From assembly GCA_964537715.1 (NCBI GenBank), contig CAZIAH010000154.1:1-7445 (forward strand): a stretch of DNA of 7,445 nucleotides, given 5' to 3'. Source of the stretch: CAZTZL01 sp964537715. GTDB lineage: Bacteria > Zhuqueibacterota > QNDG01 > DSAB01. The first letter of the stretch is position 1; each line of letters starts with the position of its first letter. The position numbers and the translations under genes were made by a program. The notes under the pieces were generated by a model. That model saw only the letters and a program-made list of their open reading frames with translations. It made no database searches and was not told the DNA's origin. Positions 1 to 5,972 of this stretch are shown in pieces.

Positions 1-1265
1 ACACGGATCAAGGAATTTCGGCACACAGGGCAGACTTTCCGCATCTGATAGGGCCGGGAAGTTTTCGGGCGCTTTTCCAGTATCACCTGCACCACTTTCG
101 GGATCACGTCCCCTCCCTTTTCGATGAGCACGGTGTCCCCTTCGCGGATGTCCTTTCTCCGGATTTCGTCTTCGTTGTGGAGCGTCGCGCGGCTGATCGT
201 GGAGCCCGCCAAAAAAACGGGATCGAGCACCGCCACCGGGGTCACGGTTCCGGTCCGGCCCACCTGAAGATGAATCTCTCTCAAAAGCGTCGTGGCCTGC
301 TTGGCTTTGAACTTATAGGCAATGGCCCACCGCGGACTTTTGGCCGTGGTTCCCAGCTGCTCCTGATGGGAAAGGGAATTGACTTTGATCACCACGCCGT
401 CTATTTCAAAGGGAAGCGTCTCCCGTTTTTCTTCCCACTCGTTGCAGAAATCGATCACATCCCACATCGACCTGCACAGTGCCGTATGACGGCTCACCGG
501 AAACCCCAATTCGCGCAGCAGATGGAGGCTTTCCAGATGGGTTCCGACCGGCTTTTCTTTCTTTGTAGATTTTTCGAGCACACGGAGATGATAAGCCGAA
601 AATAGTAGAGGCCGTTTCGCCACACCTTTCGGATCCTGAAGTTTGAGCGTACCGGCCGTAGCATTTCTCGGATTGGCAAACGTCTTCTCTTCTCTCGCTT
701 CCTGTTCCCGGTTCATTTTTTTGAATCCGGATTTCGACATGAACACTTCCCCGCGGACTTCGATATTCATGGGCAGATCTTTCTTCTGAAAAAGCTTGAG
801 GGGAATGGAACGGATGGTTTTCAGATTGACGGTAATATCGTCTCCTCGTTCACCGTCTCCCCGCGTCGCCCCCTGCAGTAGATGGCCATCTTTGTATATG
901 AGACTGACGGCAATACCGTCGAATTTTAATTCCGTGACAAATTCAAAGGACGCCTCCGGCAGAAAATTGTTCAGCCGTTTCTCGAAATCGGACAACTCCT
1001 CCTGGCTGTACGTATTGCCCAGACTCAGCATCGGCACATCATGGACCACCGTTTGGAATTCCTTGGTCGGCTCTCCCCCAACCCGCTGCGTCGGAGAATC
1101 CGGCGTGACCAGTTCCGGATGGGCCGCTTCCAGCCGGATCAGTTTTTTCAGCAACTGATCGTATTCGTAGTCGGAAATCGCCGGGTCGTTCAGCACATAA
1201 TAACGGTAATTGTGCTGACGGATTTCTTCCCTGAGCCGCTCGACTTCCTTGTGAATATCTGACAT
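1..1265 (-). CDS. ligA: NAD-dependent DNA ligase LigA (N-terminal 421 codons, runs off left edge)
   Basis: LigA seals nicks in duplex DNA during replication and repair, using NAD+ as adenylate donor. Read on the minus strand, domain Ia comes first (HNYRYYV, then ISDYEYDQLL, residues 18-39). The adenylation domain follows, with catalytic Lys114 in ELKFDGIAVS, TRGDG at 134-138, and VRGEVFM with Glu173. After these come FANPRNATAGTLK, EIDGVVIKVN and SPRWAIAYKF. The OB fold (GRTGTVTPVAVLDP ... EKGGDVIPKV) is next, and the window ends just after the first CPVC of the Cys4 zinc finger. All adenylation motifs are intact and there is no internal stop. About 250 residues (rest of the zinc finger, HhH and BRCT) lie outside, since the family is usually near 670 residues. 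The start is ATG at 1265 with a GGAGG 4 bases upstream (complement of 1270-1274). Transcription diverges from the gene at 1699. Function is certain; only the 3' end is missing. Confidence 0.98.
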   Translation of the reverse strand, partial: MSDIHKEVERLREEIRQHNYRYYVLNDPAISDYEYDQLLKKLIRLEAAHPELVTPDSPTQRVGGEPTKEFQTVVHDVPMLSLGNTYSQEELSDFEKRLNNFLPEASFEFVTELKFDGIAVSLIYKDGHLLQGATRGDGERGDDITVNLKTIRSIPLKLFQKKDLPMNIEVRGEVFMSKSGFKKMNREQEAREEKTFANPRNATAGTLKLQDPKGVAKRPLLFSAYHLRVLEKSTKKEKPVGTHLESLHLLRELGFPVSRHTALCRSMWDVIDFCNEWEEKRETLPFEIDGVVIKVNSLSHQEQLGTTAKSPRWAIAYKFKAKQATTLLREIHLQVGRTGTVTPVAVLDPVFLAGSTISRATLHNEDEIRRKDIREGDTVLIEKGGDVIPKVVQVILEKRPKTSRPYQMRKVCPVCRNSLIR

Positions 1266-1316
1266 AACACCTCCCCATCGAGAGGGATCAACAAATATTC
1301 AATCTGACGATGTAAA

Positions 1317-1343
1317 ATTATAAAAAATCTGATAAATAAGCAA
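1317..1343 (-). promoter_or_regulatory. Candidate ligA promoter
   Basis: On the minus strand a perfect TATAAT lies at 1322-1317, about 50 bases upstream of the ligA start. The nearest -35-like hexamer, TTGCTT at 1343-1338, is only 15 bases away, shorter than the preferred 17. The -10 is therefore good and the -35 weak. The call rests on motif match and position alone. Confidence 0.42.
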
Positions 1344-1441
1344 CCCCTTTTCAATTTACGGAATTTTCTTTTGTAAGATATTTTATCTTTGATCCACCAT
1401 TTATGAATCCTTGCTCGACCAAATTCCCTGACAGATTTGTT

Positions 1442-1470
1442 TTGACATTCTTATTCAGTTTAAGTATATT
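1442..1470 (+). promoter_or_regulatory. Near-consensus sigma-70 promoter for the hydrolase/membrane-protein operon
   Basis: TTGACA at 1442-1447 is followed by exactly 17 bases and then TATATT at 1465-1470, an 11/12 match to the housekeeping consensus at optimal spacing. Start of transcription would fall near 1477, leaving a leader of about 220 bases before the ATG at 1699. A weaker TATTAT at 1614-1619 lies closer to the gene but has no good -35. Some FCB lineages use a different housekeeping consensus, so the match counts for less if the organism belongs to one of them. Confidence 0.6.
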
Positions 1471-1698
1471 TGAAAAAATCGTAAATCTAACCATAAAACT
1501 CTTAAACTACGAAAATTTATGCGAATGTGAATAAACGGATTATTGGAAATATTTGAAGTGCTATAGAACAGATAGTGCAAAGGAAAGGAACATAGACGCA
1601 CTTTTCATACGCGTATTATACAAATCTTGTAATAAAAACGAAGTACTATTTTGCATGAGTAATGCGAAATGGCGGTACAAATAACAAAGGACAAATGA

Positions 1699-2550
1699 AT
1701 GGTCAAAATACACTTCCTTAACGTAGGCAAGGGGAATTGTACTATTATTGAATTTCCATCTGGTCGCCTTACGATGGTTGATATTGATAACTCAAGAATA
1801 GATGATGACGACGAGGAGTTAACAGATCCAGTTGACTACTATTCAAAAAAGTTTAAGAATCAGACTCTATTTCGATTTATACTTACACACCCAGATATGG
1901 ATCATCTTTCAGGACTGAATGAGTTTGCAAAAACGGTTTCAATCTTAAATTTCTGGGACACCGATCACAACAAGTCCTTCTCCCAAGAAGACTGGGAAGA
2001 ATCACCCTACAATGAAAAGGATTGGGATAAGTATCTTGTACTCAGAAAAAGTAAAACAGATCCTAAAGCCCTTCAACTATACAGAGATGACACCGCTGAT
2101 TGTTGCTGGACAGAGGATGGAATCACTATACTTTCACCCTCATCAACCCTTGTAAAACTTGCGAACGATTCAGAAGAATATAATCACCTGAGCTATGTTC
2201 TCAGAATTGAATACGCGGGTGTCAAAATAATCCTCGGTGGAGATGCAAGCAAAGAAGCTTGGGATGAAATCTATAAACATTACAAAAAGGAATTCTTAAA
2301 GGCAGACATCTTCTTGGCACCACATCATGGTAGTTCTAAGAACATTCACAAGGATGCGTTCAGCACAATTTCCCCTGATTATGTTTTTGTCTCCGTTGCC
2401 ACAGGCGCAGATTACGATTACAACTACTATAGTGGATTAGCAAAAAAGGAAGTCTTATCGACTAAATACTACGGAACAATGCGAGTTGAAGTCACAGATG
2501 AAGGAAAATACCTCCCCATAATAGTTGAGAAGAACGCCGATGCAAAATAA
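1699..2550 (+). CDS. Stand-alone ComEC-type metallo-beta-lactamase-fold hydrolase
   Basis: The 283-residue soluble protein has the metallo-beta-lactamase fold of the ComEC/Rec2 branch, without ComEC's membrane channel. It opens with VKIHFLNVGKGNCTIIEFP (the family's 'NVGxGd' strand). Its metal site is THPDMDHLSG at 63-72, where His64, Asp66, Asp68 and His69 give HxDxDH; Asp in place of the second His is normal in ComEC-like enzymes. Later landmarks are NHLSYVLRIEY (162-172), IILGGD with Asp182, and PHHGSSKN (208-215). No signal peptide or membrane helix is visible, so it should be cytoplasmic. ComEC-type domains are linked to DNA degradation; the substrate here is unknown. An acidic run (DDDDEE near 35-40) and an insert at about 85-140 are not generic. 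AAAGGA 7 bases before the ATG supports the start. It overlaps the next gene by 11 bases. Codon use is AT-rich compared with ligA. The fold is confident; the role is not known. Confidence 0.85.
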   Translation: MVKIHFLNVGKGNCTIIEFPSGRLTMVDIDNSRIDDDDEELTDPVDYYSKKFKNQTLFRFILTHPDMDHLSGLNEFAKTVSILNFWDTDHNKSFSQEDWEESPYNEKDWDKYLVLRKSKTDPKALQLYRDDTADCCWTEDGITILSPSSTLVKLANDSEEYNHLSYVLRIEYAGVKIILGGDASKEAWDEIYKHYKKEFLKADIFLAPHHGSSKNIHKDAFSTISPDYVFVSVATGADYDYNYYSGLAKKEVLSTKYYGTMRVEVTDEGKYLPIIVEKNADAK

Positions 2551-3280
2551 GTTCAATTTTTATGATTTTGTAGGCTATGTAATCCCAGGATCGTTAGCCT
2601 GCGTTTTTATCTTATGGTTGTTTGCAGGATTATTCGCCTTCACCATTCCAATTGAGGTCAAATCGGTCGGAGAATCTATTCTATTTCTCGGACTGGCATA
2701 CTTTGTCGGTCATCTAGTTCAAGCCTATGGAAATTCCATCGAAACCAAATCAGTTAATAAATGGGGTGGTTGGTTTTCAGAACAGTTTCTAAGGGATGAA
2801 AACTCCTACTACACACCTATTTTTAAGTCTGCATTACGCGATGCAATGAAAAGCGTGTTTGGTGAGACTGCTGAATTTGGAGGGAACGACGAGTCACACA
2901 AAGCAAGGAGACAAGAACTTTTCAACCTGTGTTACACTTTGATTGTTCAAGAGGGAGCAGCCTTACATACAGAGATTTTCAATGGAGTTTATAGTCTTTA
3001 TCGTGGAATGCTGGCAGCTACTAACATTGGTATCGTTGTCTCCCTTTCAATCATCATAAAGCAAGTAATTCTTCTATTGTTAACCTTGTGCAAAAGTAAC
3101 GTAATGTCAAATCCGTTTTGGCACTTCTCCGATTTCCATTTGTCGCTTGGCATTGGGGTTTTTATTTTCCTTTTTTTAATCCGACAAGCGCTGGGCACAA
3201 GGTTCAAGAGATTTGCTCAGCATTTTGCTAATTCCGTCTATCGAAGTTTTTATGTCTGGTTTAAACGAAATTCCAAATGA
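2540..3280 (+). CDS. Four-helix membrane protein of unknown family, partner of the hydrolase
   Basis: I do not recognise a characterised family. The 246-residue protein begins MQNKFNFYDFVGYVIPGS, a short head ('NFYD..GY..PG') that I associate with uncharacterised membrane proteins of accessory loci. Predicted membrane segments are at about 11-34, 45-63 (ending GHLVQAYGN), 159-184 and 201-218. A polar loop of about 90 residues lies between helices 2 and 3. The C-terminal tail is strongly basic (RFKRFAQHF ... YVWFKRNSK), so both termini and the large loop should be cytoplasmic by the positive-inside rule. I chose the ATG at 2540, which overlaps the hydrolase's last codons by 11 bases and implies coupled translation. 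A TTG at 2525 in the same frame is possible but would add only five poor residues. An anchor, sensor or pore working with the hydrolase is plausible, but that is inference. Confidence 0.8.
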   Translation: MQNKFNFYDFVGYVIPGSLACVFILWLFAGLFAFTIPIEVKSVGESILFLGLAYFVGHLVQAYGNSIETKSVNKWGGWFSEQFLRDENSYYTPIFKSALRDAMKSVFGETAEFGGNDESHKARRQELFNLCYTLIVQEGAALHTEIFNGVYSLYRGMLAATNIGIVVSLSIIIKQVILLLLTLCKSNVMSNPFWHFSDFHLSLGIGVFIFLFLIRQALGTRFKRFAQHFANSVYRSFYVWFKRNSK

Positions 3281-3304
3281 AAAATGTGCCACCGCTTCGC
3301 AAAA

Positions 3305-3345
3305 TGACCCCACAAGGGCTGTCGTCCGCTGCTTTGGCGGGGTCA
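3305..3345. repeat. GC-rich imperfect inverted repeat (hairpin) at the operon/DUF3795 junction
   Basis: TGACCCC (3305-3311) pairs perfectly with GGGGTCA (3339-3345). After a 1x2 internal loop, CAAGG (3313-3317) pairs with CTTTG (3332-3336) with one G-T pair, giving about 12 base pairs around a 14-base loop. The stretch 3285-3350 is markedly GC-richer than the genes on both sides. There is no T-run after it, so it is not a standard terminator. It could be a fragment of an intergenic repeat or a cassette boundary. It lies within the optional upstream extension of the DUF3795 reading frame. Confidence 0.6.
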
Positions 3346-3372
3346 CGCAGAATAACAAACGCTTCATCGCAA

Positions 3373-3948
3373 ATGGATAAACCTGTAAAAACCTATCCGA
3401 CAATCGGCGTGTGCGGTCTTGATTGTGGATTGTGCCCAAGATACTATACGATTGGAACCTCAAGATGTCCCGGGTGCGTCGGTCCGGATTTCTTCGAGAA
3501 ACGTCCGTCGTGTTCCTTCATCACCTGCTGTGTAAAGAAAAAAAATCTGGAAGTTTGCGGCGAGTGTCCAGACTTTCCATGTTCCAAATTCAAAAGCGAA
3601 GAGGAATATCAGCAATTGAAAGAATCTTCTTCTTATCCATCGTACAAAAAAGTCATGCCGAACCTGAATTTTATAAAAGAATACGGAATTGAGAAATTCG
3701 CGGAACAACAGAAAGAACGAATTCAATTGCTTCAAATAATGATAGAGAATTTTAACGACGGCAGATCGAGAAGTTATTTCTGCAGGGCATCTGCCTTTCT
3801 TGATCCAACAAGTTTAAAAAATTTAATAGACAAAGCAACCTGGAAAATCAAAGCCGAGAAAATCGAACAAAACGATTTCAAAAACAAGGCTAAAATCCTG
3901 AAAGCAATCATTCATGAGGCTGCTCTGAAAAAAGGGGTCGTGTGGTAA
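3373..3948 (+). CDS. DUF3795 cysteine-rich protein
   Basis: This 191-residue protein matches the DUF3795 family by its cysteine pattern. Cys14-x3-Cys18-x2-Cys21 lies in GVCGLDCGLCP, Cys32-x2-Cys35 in RCPGC, then Cys47, Cys52 and Cys53, and Cys62-x2-Cys65-x4-Cys70 in CGECPDFPC. Such spacing suggests binding of zinc or an iron-sulfur cluster, but the family's function is not established. The C-terminal half is a charged, mostly helical region without recognised motifs. The start is uncertain: the frame is open back to an ATG at 3277 that overlaps the preceding stop as ATGA. The extra 32 residues (Ser/Ala/Arg-rich) look non-conserved and are encoded by a GC-rich hairpin, so I prefer the ATG at 3373, immediately before the family core. 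Neither start has a clear Shine-Dalgarno sequence. The stop abuts a gene relic. Family membership is confident; start position is about 60:40. Confidence 0.82.
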   Translation: MDKPVKTYPTIGVCGLDCGLCPRYYTIGTSRCPGCVGPDFFEKRPSCSFITCCVKKKNLEVCGECPDFPCSKFKSEEEYQQLKESSSYPSYKKVMPNLNFIKEYGIEKFAEQQKERIQLLQIMIENFNDGRSRSYFCRASAFLDPTSLKNLIDKATWKIKAEKIEQNDFKNKAKILKAIIHEAALKKGVVW

Positions 3949-3954
3949 CTCCAA

Positions 3955-3995
3955 TGATTCACATGCAGATGGAGAATACAACACAAGTTTATTAA
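3955..3995 (+). pseudogene. Relic of a sorting-domain gene 3' end
   Basis: Bases 3955-3991 match 5655-5691, the end of the secreted-protein gene, at 31 of 37 positions without gaps. Read in the matching frame the relic gives IHMQMENTTQVY then TAA, against IRMQTENTTQVQ in the intact gene. The first residues upstream show only patchy similarity, and the expected KILFMK end is missing. All six differences are transitions, and in each the relic has A or T where the intact gene has G or C. That is what drift under AT-biased mutation without selection would give. It is best explained as the last remnant of a deleted or truncated paralogue with a FlgD/type IX sorting domain. Confidence 0.75.
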
Positions 3996-3998
3996 GTG

Positions 3999-4027
3999 TT
4001 GTTGATGAAGCAGATATTGTTTATCAT
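3999..4027 (+). promoter_or_regulatory. Possible promoter for the secreted-protein gene
   Basis: TTGTTG at 3999-4004 and TATCAT at 4022-4027 are 17 bases apart, an 8/12 match to the sigma-70 consensus. Transcription would start near 4034, giving a leader of about 85 bases. It lies just downstream of the relic and upstream of the gene's ribosome binding site. The -35 half is weak. Confidence 0.33.
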
Positions 4028-4103
4028 TCAATCAGAACTGTTTTAAAAAGAAAGGGGGACACCAAAAAAATGCTAATGAATCAAAGACTTAAATGTAAGA
4101 GGG

Positions 4104-4110
4104 AAAGGAG
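4104..4110 (+). promoter_or_regulatory. Ribosome binding site that decides the start at 4118
   Basis: AAAGGAG sits 7 bases before the ATG at 4118, an ideal site. The longer in-frame candidate, ATG at 4070, has only an AGGGGG (4053-4058) 11 bases upstream. The 16 residues it would add are polar and would lengthen an already long signal-peptide head. Confidence 0.75.
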
Positions 4111-4117
4111 TCTACAC

Positions 4118-5713
4118 ATGAATCGGAATCAATTTAATTTGCAGGAGAAATTTGCTCCGATTTTCAAAAATCGTGCAAGCGGTGTCAGCTCAAGCCGTTT
4201 TCGATATTGCTTTACCTGTGTGCTGATGCTGACAGGCATTTTGTTTAGCCTTTTGCTGGTACAGTCTGTATGGGCATGGGATGGCAATTACCTCGATGAT
4301 TTCGATCCGGATCCTCTTGGATCTGGTGTGTATTCCAATGTCGTCAACACTGGCGACGCGGCCACGGGGATGACCTACACATTCACCTCGGATGGAGACG
4401 GGCCATGGAACGGCACTGAAGGATTCGCAATAAACGGAAATAAACTCGAACCGATGTCCGGTGCATTCAATGTAGGGACTACCGAAAGAATCACCATCGA
4501 ATCACGCGACGGCAAGGCTTTCGTCTTCCACAGCATTTATATCGATATCAATCCATCCACAGGAGGCTCCGGATTCACTATCCAGGGTAATGGCCCTGAA
4601 CCGTTCACGAAAAACACGGGCGCTCCCGGAACCGCAGCCACCTACTCCCCTGACGGCGGAGCTAAACTAGTAACAGATATTGAGATCACCAGCGTCGATT
4701 TCTACATGGACTGGTTTGATAATTTGGACCTGAGTCTCGACGTGCCCGGCTGCGCTCTCTACGGAAACGGGCAGTTGATTACCAACGGCGATGCTGTTCC
4801 CTCCACCAGCGACCACACAGACTTTGGCTCCAATATCACTTCCCCTGTGGATAGGACCTTCACCATTGAAAATATCGGCGATGCCAGCCTCGACCTGGAT
4901 GGCTCTCCCTATGTAACTCTCGATCCCAACCCTTCGGGCAAATTCAGCGTGCAGACACAACCCTCTACGGATCCCATAGGAGTTGGCGGTTCCACCACTT
5001 TTGTTATCCGATGCGCCCCGACGGAACCCGGCGAAATCACGGCCACGCTCAATATCAGCAACAATTCCGAGGCTGATGATTACACCTTTAACATCAAGGG
5101 CACCGGTGACGCCTCCCTGCCTGTTGGTCTGTCCTCCTTCTCCGCCCGTTGCAAGGGACAAGCCATCATTCTGGAATGGATCACAGAAAGCGAGACCAAC
5201 AATCTGGGATTCATCCTCGAACGTTGCGAAGAAGACATCTGGACTGAGATCGCTTCCTATAAAACCAACAACGGACTTAAAGGTCAGGGCAATACATCCA
5301 GCCGGACGGAATATTCGTTTATGGATCAGGATGTAGAATCCGGCAAAGAATACTCTTATCGTCTCTCTGATGTGAGCACAAAAGGCAAGATCACCGTGTA
5401 TGGGTCTTTATCTATTACGATGGATAACCTGCCTGAAATCACAGAGATGGAAAACGCCTGGCCCAATCCGTTCAATCCGAAAACGTTTATCAGTTATCAT
5501 TTGAGCGAAGACACGCAAGTGGCAATCTCCGTGTTTGATTTGCTGGGACGGCAGGTCAAATCACTTTACGACGGCCATCAGCTTGCCGGGAGTTATCAGG
5601 TTTACTGGAATGGCACAAATGAAAACGGAGCAACAGCTCCAACCGGTGCCTACCTGATTCGCATGCAGACGGAGAACACAACGCAGGTTCAGAAAATCTT
5701 ATTCATGAAATAG
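4118..5713 (+). CDS. Secreted choice-of-anchor D protein with FlgD-like / type IX sorting domain
   Basis: A 531-residue exported protein. The N-terminus has a basic head and a hydrophobic core (about 32-50) ending QSVWA-WDG, so signal peptidase I should cut after Ala53. Residues 55-205 form an Asp/Gly-rich beta domain that I cannot name (DDFDPDPLGSG ... SVDFYMDWFDNLD). Residues about 212-330 resemble a choice-of-anchor D / ASPM-SPD-2-Hydin immunoglobulin-like domain (YGNGQLI ... DFGS ... FTIENIGDASLDL ... TATLNISNNSE). Residues 334-437 are the LPVGLSSFSA ... ILEWITESETNNLGFILER ... YSYRLSDV fibronectin-like module common in Bacteroidetes and Ignavibacteria. The final 85 residues, from NAWPNPFNPKTFISYHL to QKILFMK, are a FlgD-type/Por sorting domain, implying type IX secretion or surface display. 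No catalytic site is seen, so an adhesive or structural role is likely. The gene is monocistronic, flanked by a relic and a hairpin, and GC-richer than the genes before it. Confidence 0.87.
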   Translation: MNRNQFNLQEKFAPIFKNRASGVSSSRFRYCFTCVLMLTGILFSLLLVQSVWAWDGNYLDDFDPDPLGSGVYSNVVNTGDAATGMTYTFTSDGDGPWNGTEGFAINGNKLEPMSGAFNVGTTERITIESRDGKAFVFHSIYIDINPSTGGSGFTIQGNGPEPFTKNTGAPGTAATYSPDGGAKLVTDIEITSVDFYMDWFDNLDLSLDVPGCALYGNGQLITNGDAVPSTSDHTDFGSNITSPVDRTFTIENIGDASLDLDGSPYVTLDPNPSGKFSVQTQPSTDPIGVGGSTTFVIRCAPTEPGEITATLNISNNSEADDYTFNIKGTGDASLPVGLSSFSARCKGQAIILEWITESETNNLGFILERCEEDIWTEIASYKTNNGLKGQGNTSSRTEYSFMDQDVESGKEYSYRLSDVSTKGKITVYGSLSITMDNLPEITEMENAWPNPFNPKTFISYHLSEDTQVAISVFDLLGRQVKSLYDGHQLAGSYQVYWNGTNENGATAPTGAYLIRMQTENTTQVQKILFMK

Positions 5714-5724
5714 TGACTTACTAG

Positions 5725-5775
5725 GACGGCCCGCCTCTCCGGATACCTGGAGACTTCTGGTGAGGCGGAACCGTC
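5725..5775 (+). terminator. Strong hairpin downstream of the secreted-protein gene
   Basis: Starting 11 bases after the stop codon, GACGG (5725-5729) pairs with CCGTC (5771-5775) and CCGCCTC (5731-5737) pairs with GAGGCGG (5762-5768). The two stems are separated by a 1x2 internal loop. Two further C-G pairs are possible inside. The following sequence has no tight T-run (only TGTTTTA about 20 bases on), so termination may be inefficient or the stem may serve mainly as 3' mRNA protection. Confidence 0.6.
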
Positions 5776-5807
5776 TCACTGTCGAGTAGATATTGTTTTA
5801 TATCTCA

Positions 5808-5828
5808 TTATCAATCTTCTTATCAATC
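5808..5828 (+). repeat. Two 9-base direct repeats with a 12-base period
   Basis: TTATCAATC occurs at 5808-5816 and again at 5820-5828, separated by TTC. The pair lies about 70 bases upstream of the -35 box at 5897. It may be a tandem activator site or a chance duplication in AT-rich sequence. Confidence 0.35.
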
Positions 5829-5896
5829 CAAACAAATCTCCATTGATTTTTACATGCTCGCGTTCGCTGTTGGATAAAACATTTTGCATATTTCCC

Positions 5897-5925
5897 TTGA
5901 CAGAGGAACTTTTTTTTGCTATTTT
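5897..5925 (+). promoter_or_regulatory. Sigma-70-type promoter of the ferredoxin-ATPase operon
   Basis: A perfect TTGACA (5897-5902) is followed by 17 bases and TATTTT (5920-5925). Transcription would start near 5932, inside the palindrome at 5931-5944, about 40 bases before the ATG at 5973. Confidence 0.6.
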
Positions 5926-5930
5926 AGTTA

Positions 5931-5944
5931 TGAGCATATGCTCA
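5931..5944. promoter_or_regulatory. Perfect 14-base palindrome, probable operator
   Basis: TGAGCATATGCTCA is its own reverse complement with no spacer. It begins 6 bases after the -10 box, over the expected transcription start, where a bound dimeric repressor would block initiation. The symmetrical GAGCATATGCTC core suggests a helix-turn-helix dimer. Clusters of this ATPase type often include a DUF134-family DNA-binding protein, which is a reasonable but unproven candidate; no regulator gene is in the window. Confidence 0.6.
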
Positions 5945-5972
5945 AAATAACAGAAAAAGGTTACTTGAAATA

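Larger units (their letters stand above)
1266..1698. other. AT-rich divergent intergenic region, no gene seen
   Basis: This 433-base gap separates ligA (minus strand) from the hydrolase gene (plus strand) and is clearly AT-richer than ligA. It holds the ligA -10 candidate, a small perfect inverted repeat AAGATA-TTT-TATCTT at 1375-1389, and a strong plus-strand promoter at 1442-1470. I see no ORF resembling a protein, no tRNA and no convincing terminator. A nine-codon ORF at 1655-1684 ends before the hydrolase gene and looks like chance. The stretch from about 1477 to 1698 would be a long untranslated leader if the promoter at 1442 is the one used. Confidence 0.7.

Noticed and set aside
177..1262. 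Plus-strand and out-of-frame minus-strand open frames across the left end.
   Set aside because: They lie over intact LigA coding sequence, are Arg/Pro-rich and match no family; they are shadows of ligA.
1375..1389. AAGATA-TTT-TATCTT inverted repeat as a terminator.
   Set aside because: Six A/T-rich base pairs are too weak for termination, and no gene ends there; an operator role cannot be excluded.
1591..1619. Second promoter for the hydrolase gene with TATTAT at 1614-1619.
   Set aside because: The hexamer 17 bases upstream (CATAGA) is far from the -35 consensus; much weaker than the site at 1442.
1655..1684. Nine-codon ORF just upstream of the hydrolase gene, as a possible leader peptide.
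   Set aside because: It has no ribosome binding site, no run of a regulatory amino acid and no associated terminator.
3351..3375. TAACAAACGCTTCA resembles the left end of an integron attC site, next to accessory genes.
   Set aside because: There is no RYYYAAC core in the right place and no matching GTTRRRY partner within 150 bases on either strand, so an attC hairpin cannot be built.
3947..4117. Open frame ahead of the secreted protein, in frame with it, giving a plausible-looking peptide (VDEADIVYHSIRTVLKRKG).
   Set aside because: The stretch includes the relic read in the wrong frame, lacks an in-frame ATG before 4070, and the ribosome binding site at 4104-4110 places the true start at 4118.
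4667..5336. Open frames on both strands inside the secreted-protein gene.
   Set aside because: They overlap a gene with continuous domain architecture, and their translations are low-complexity shadows.
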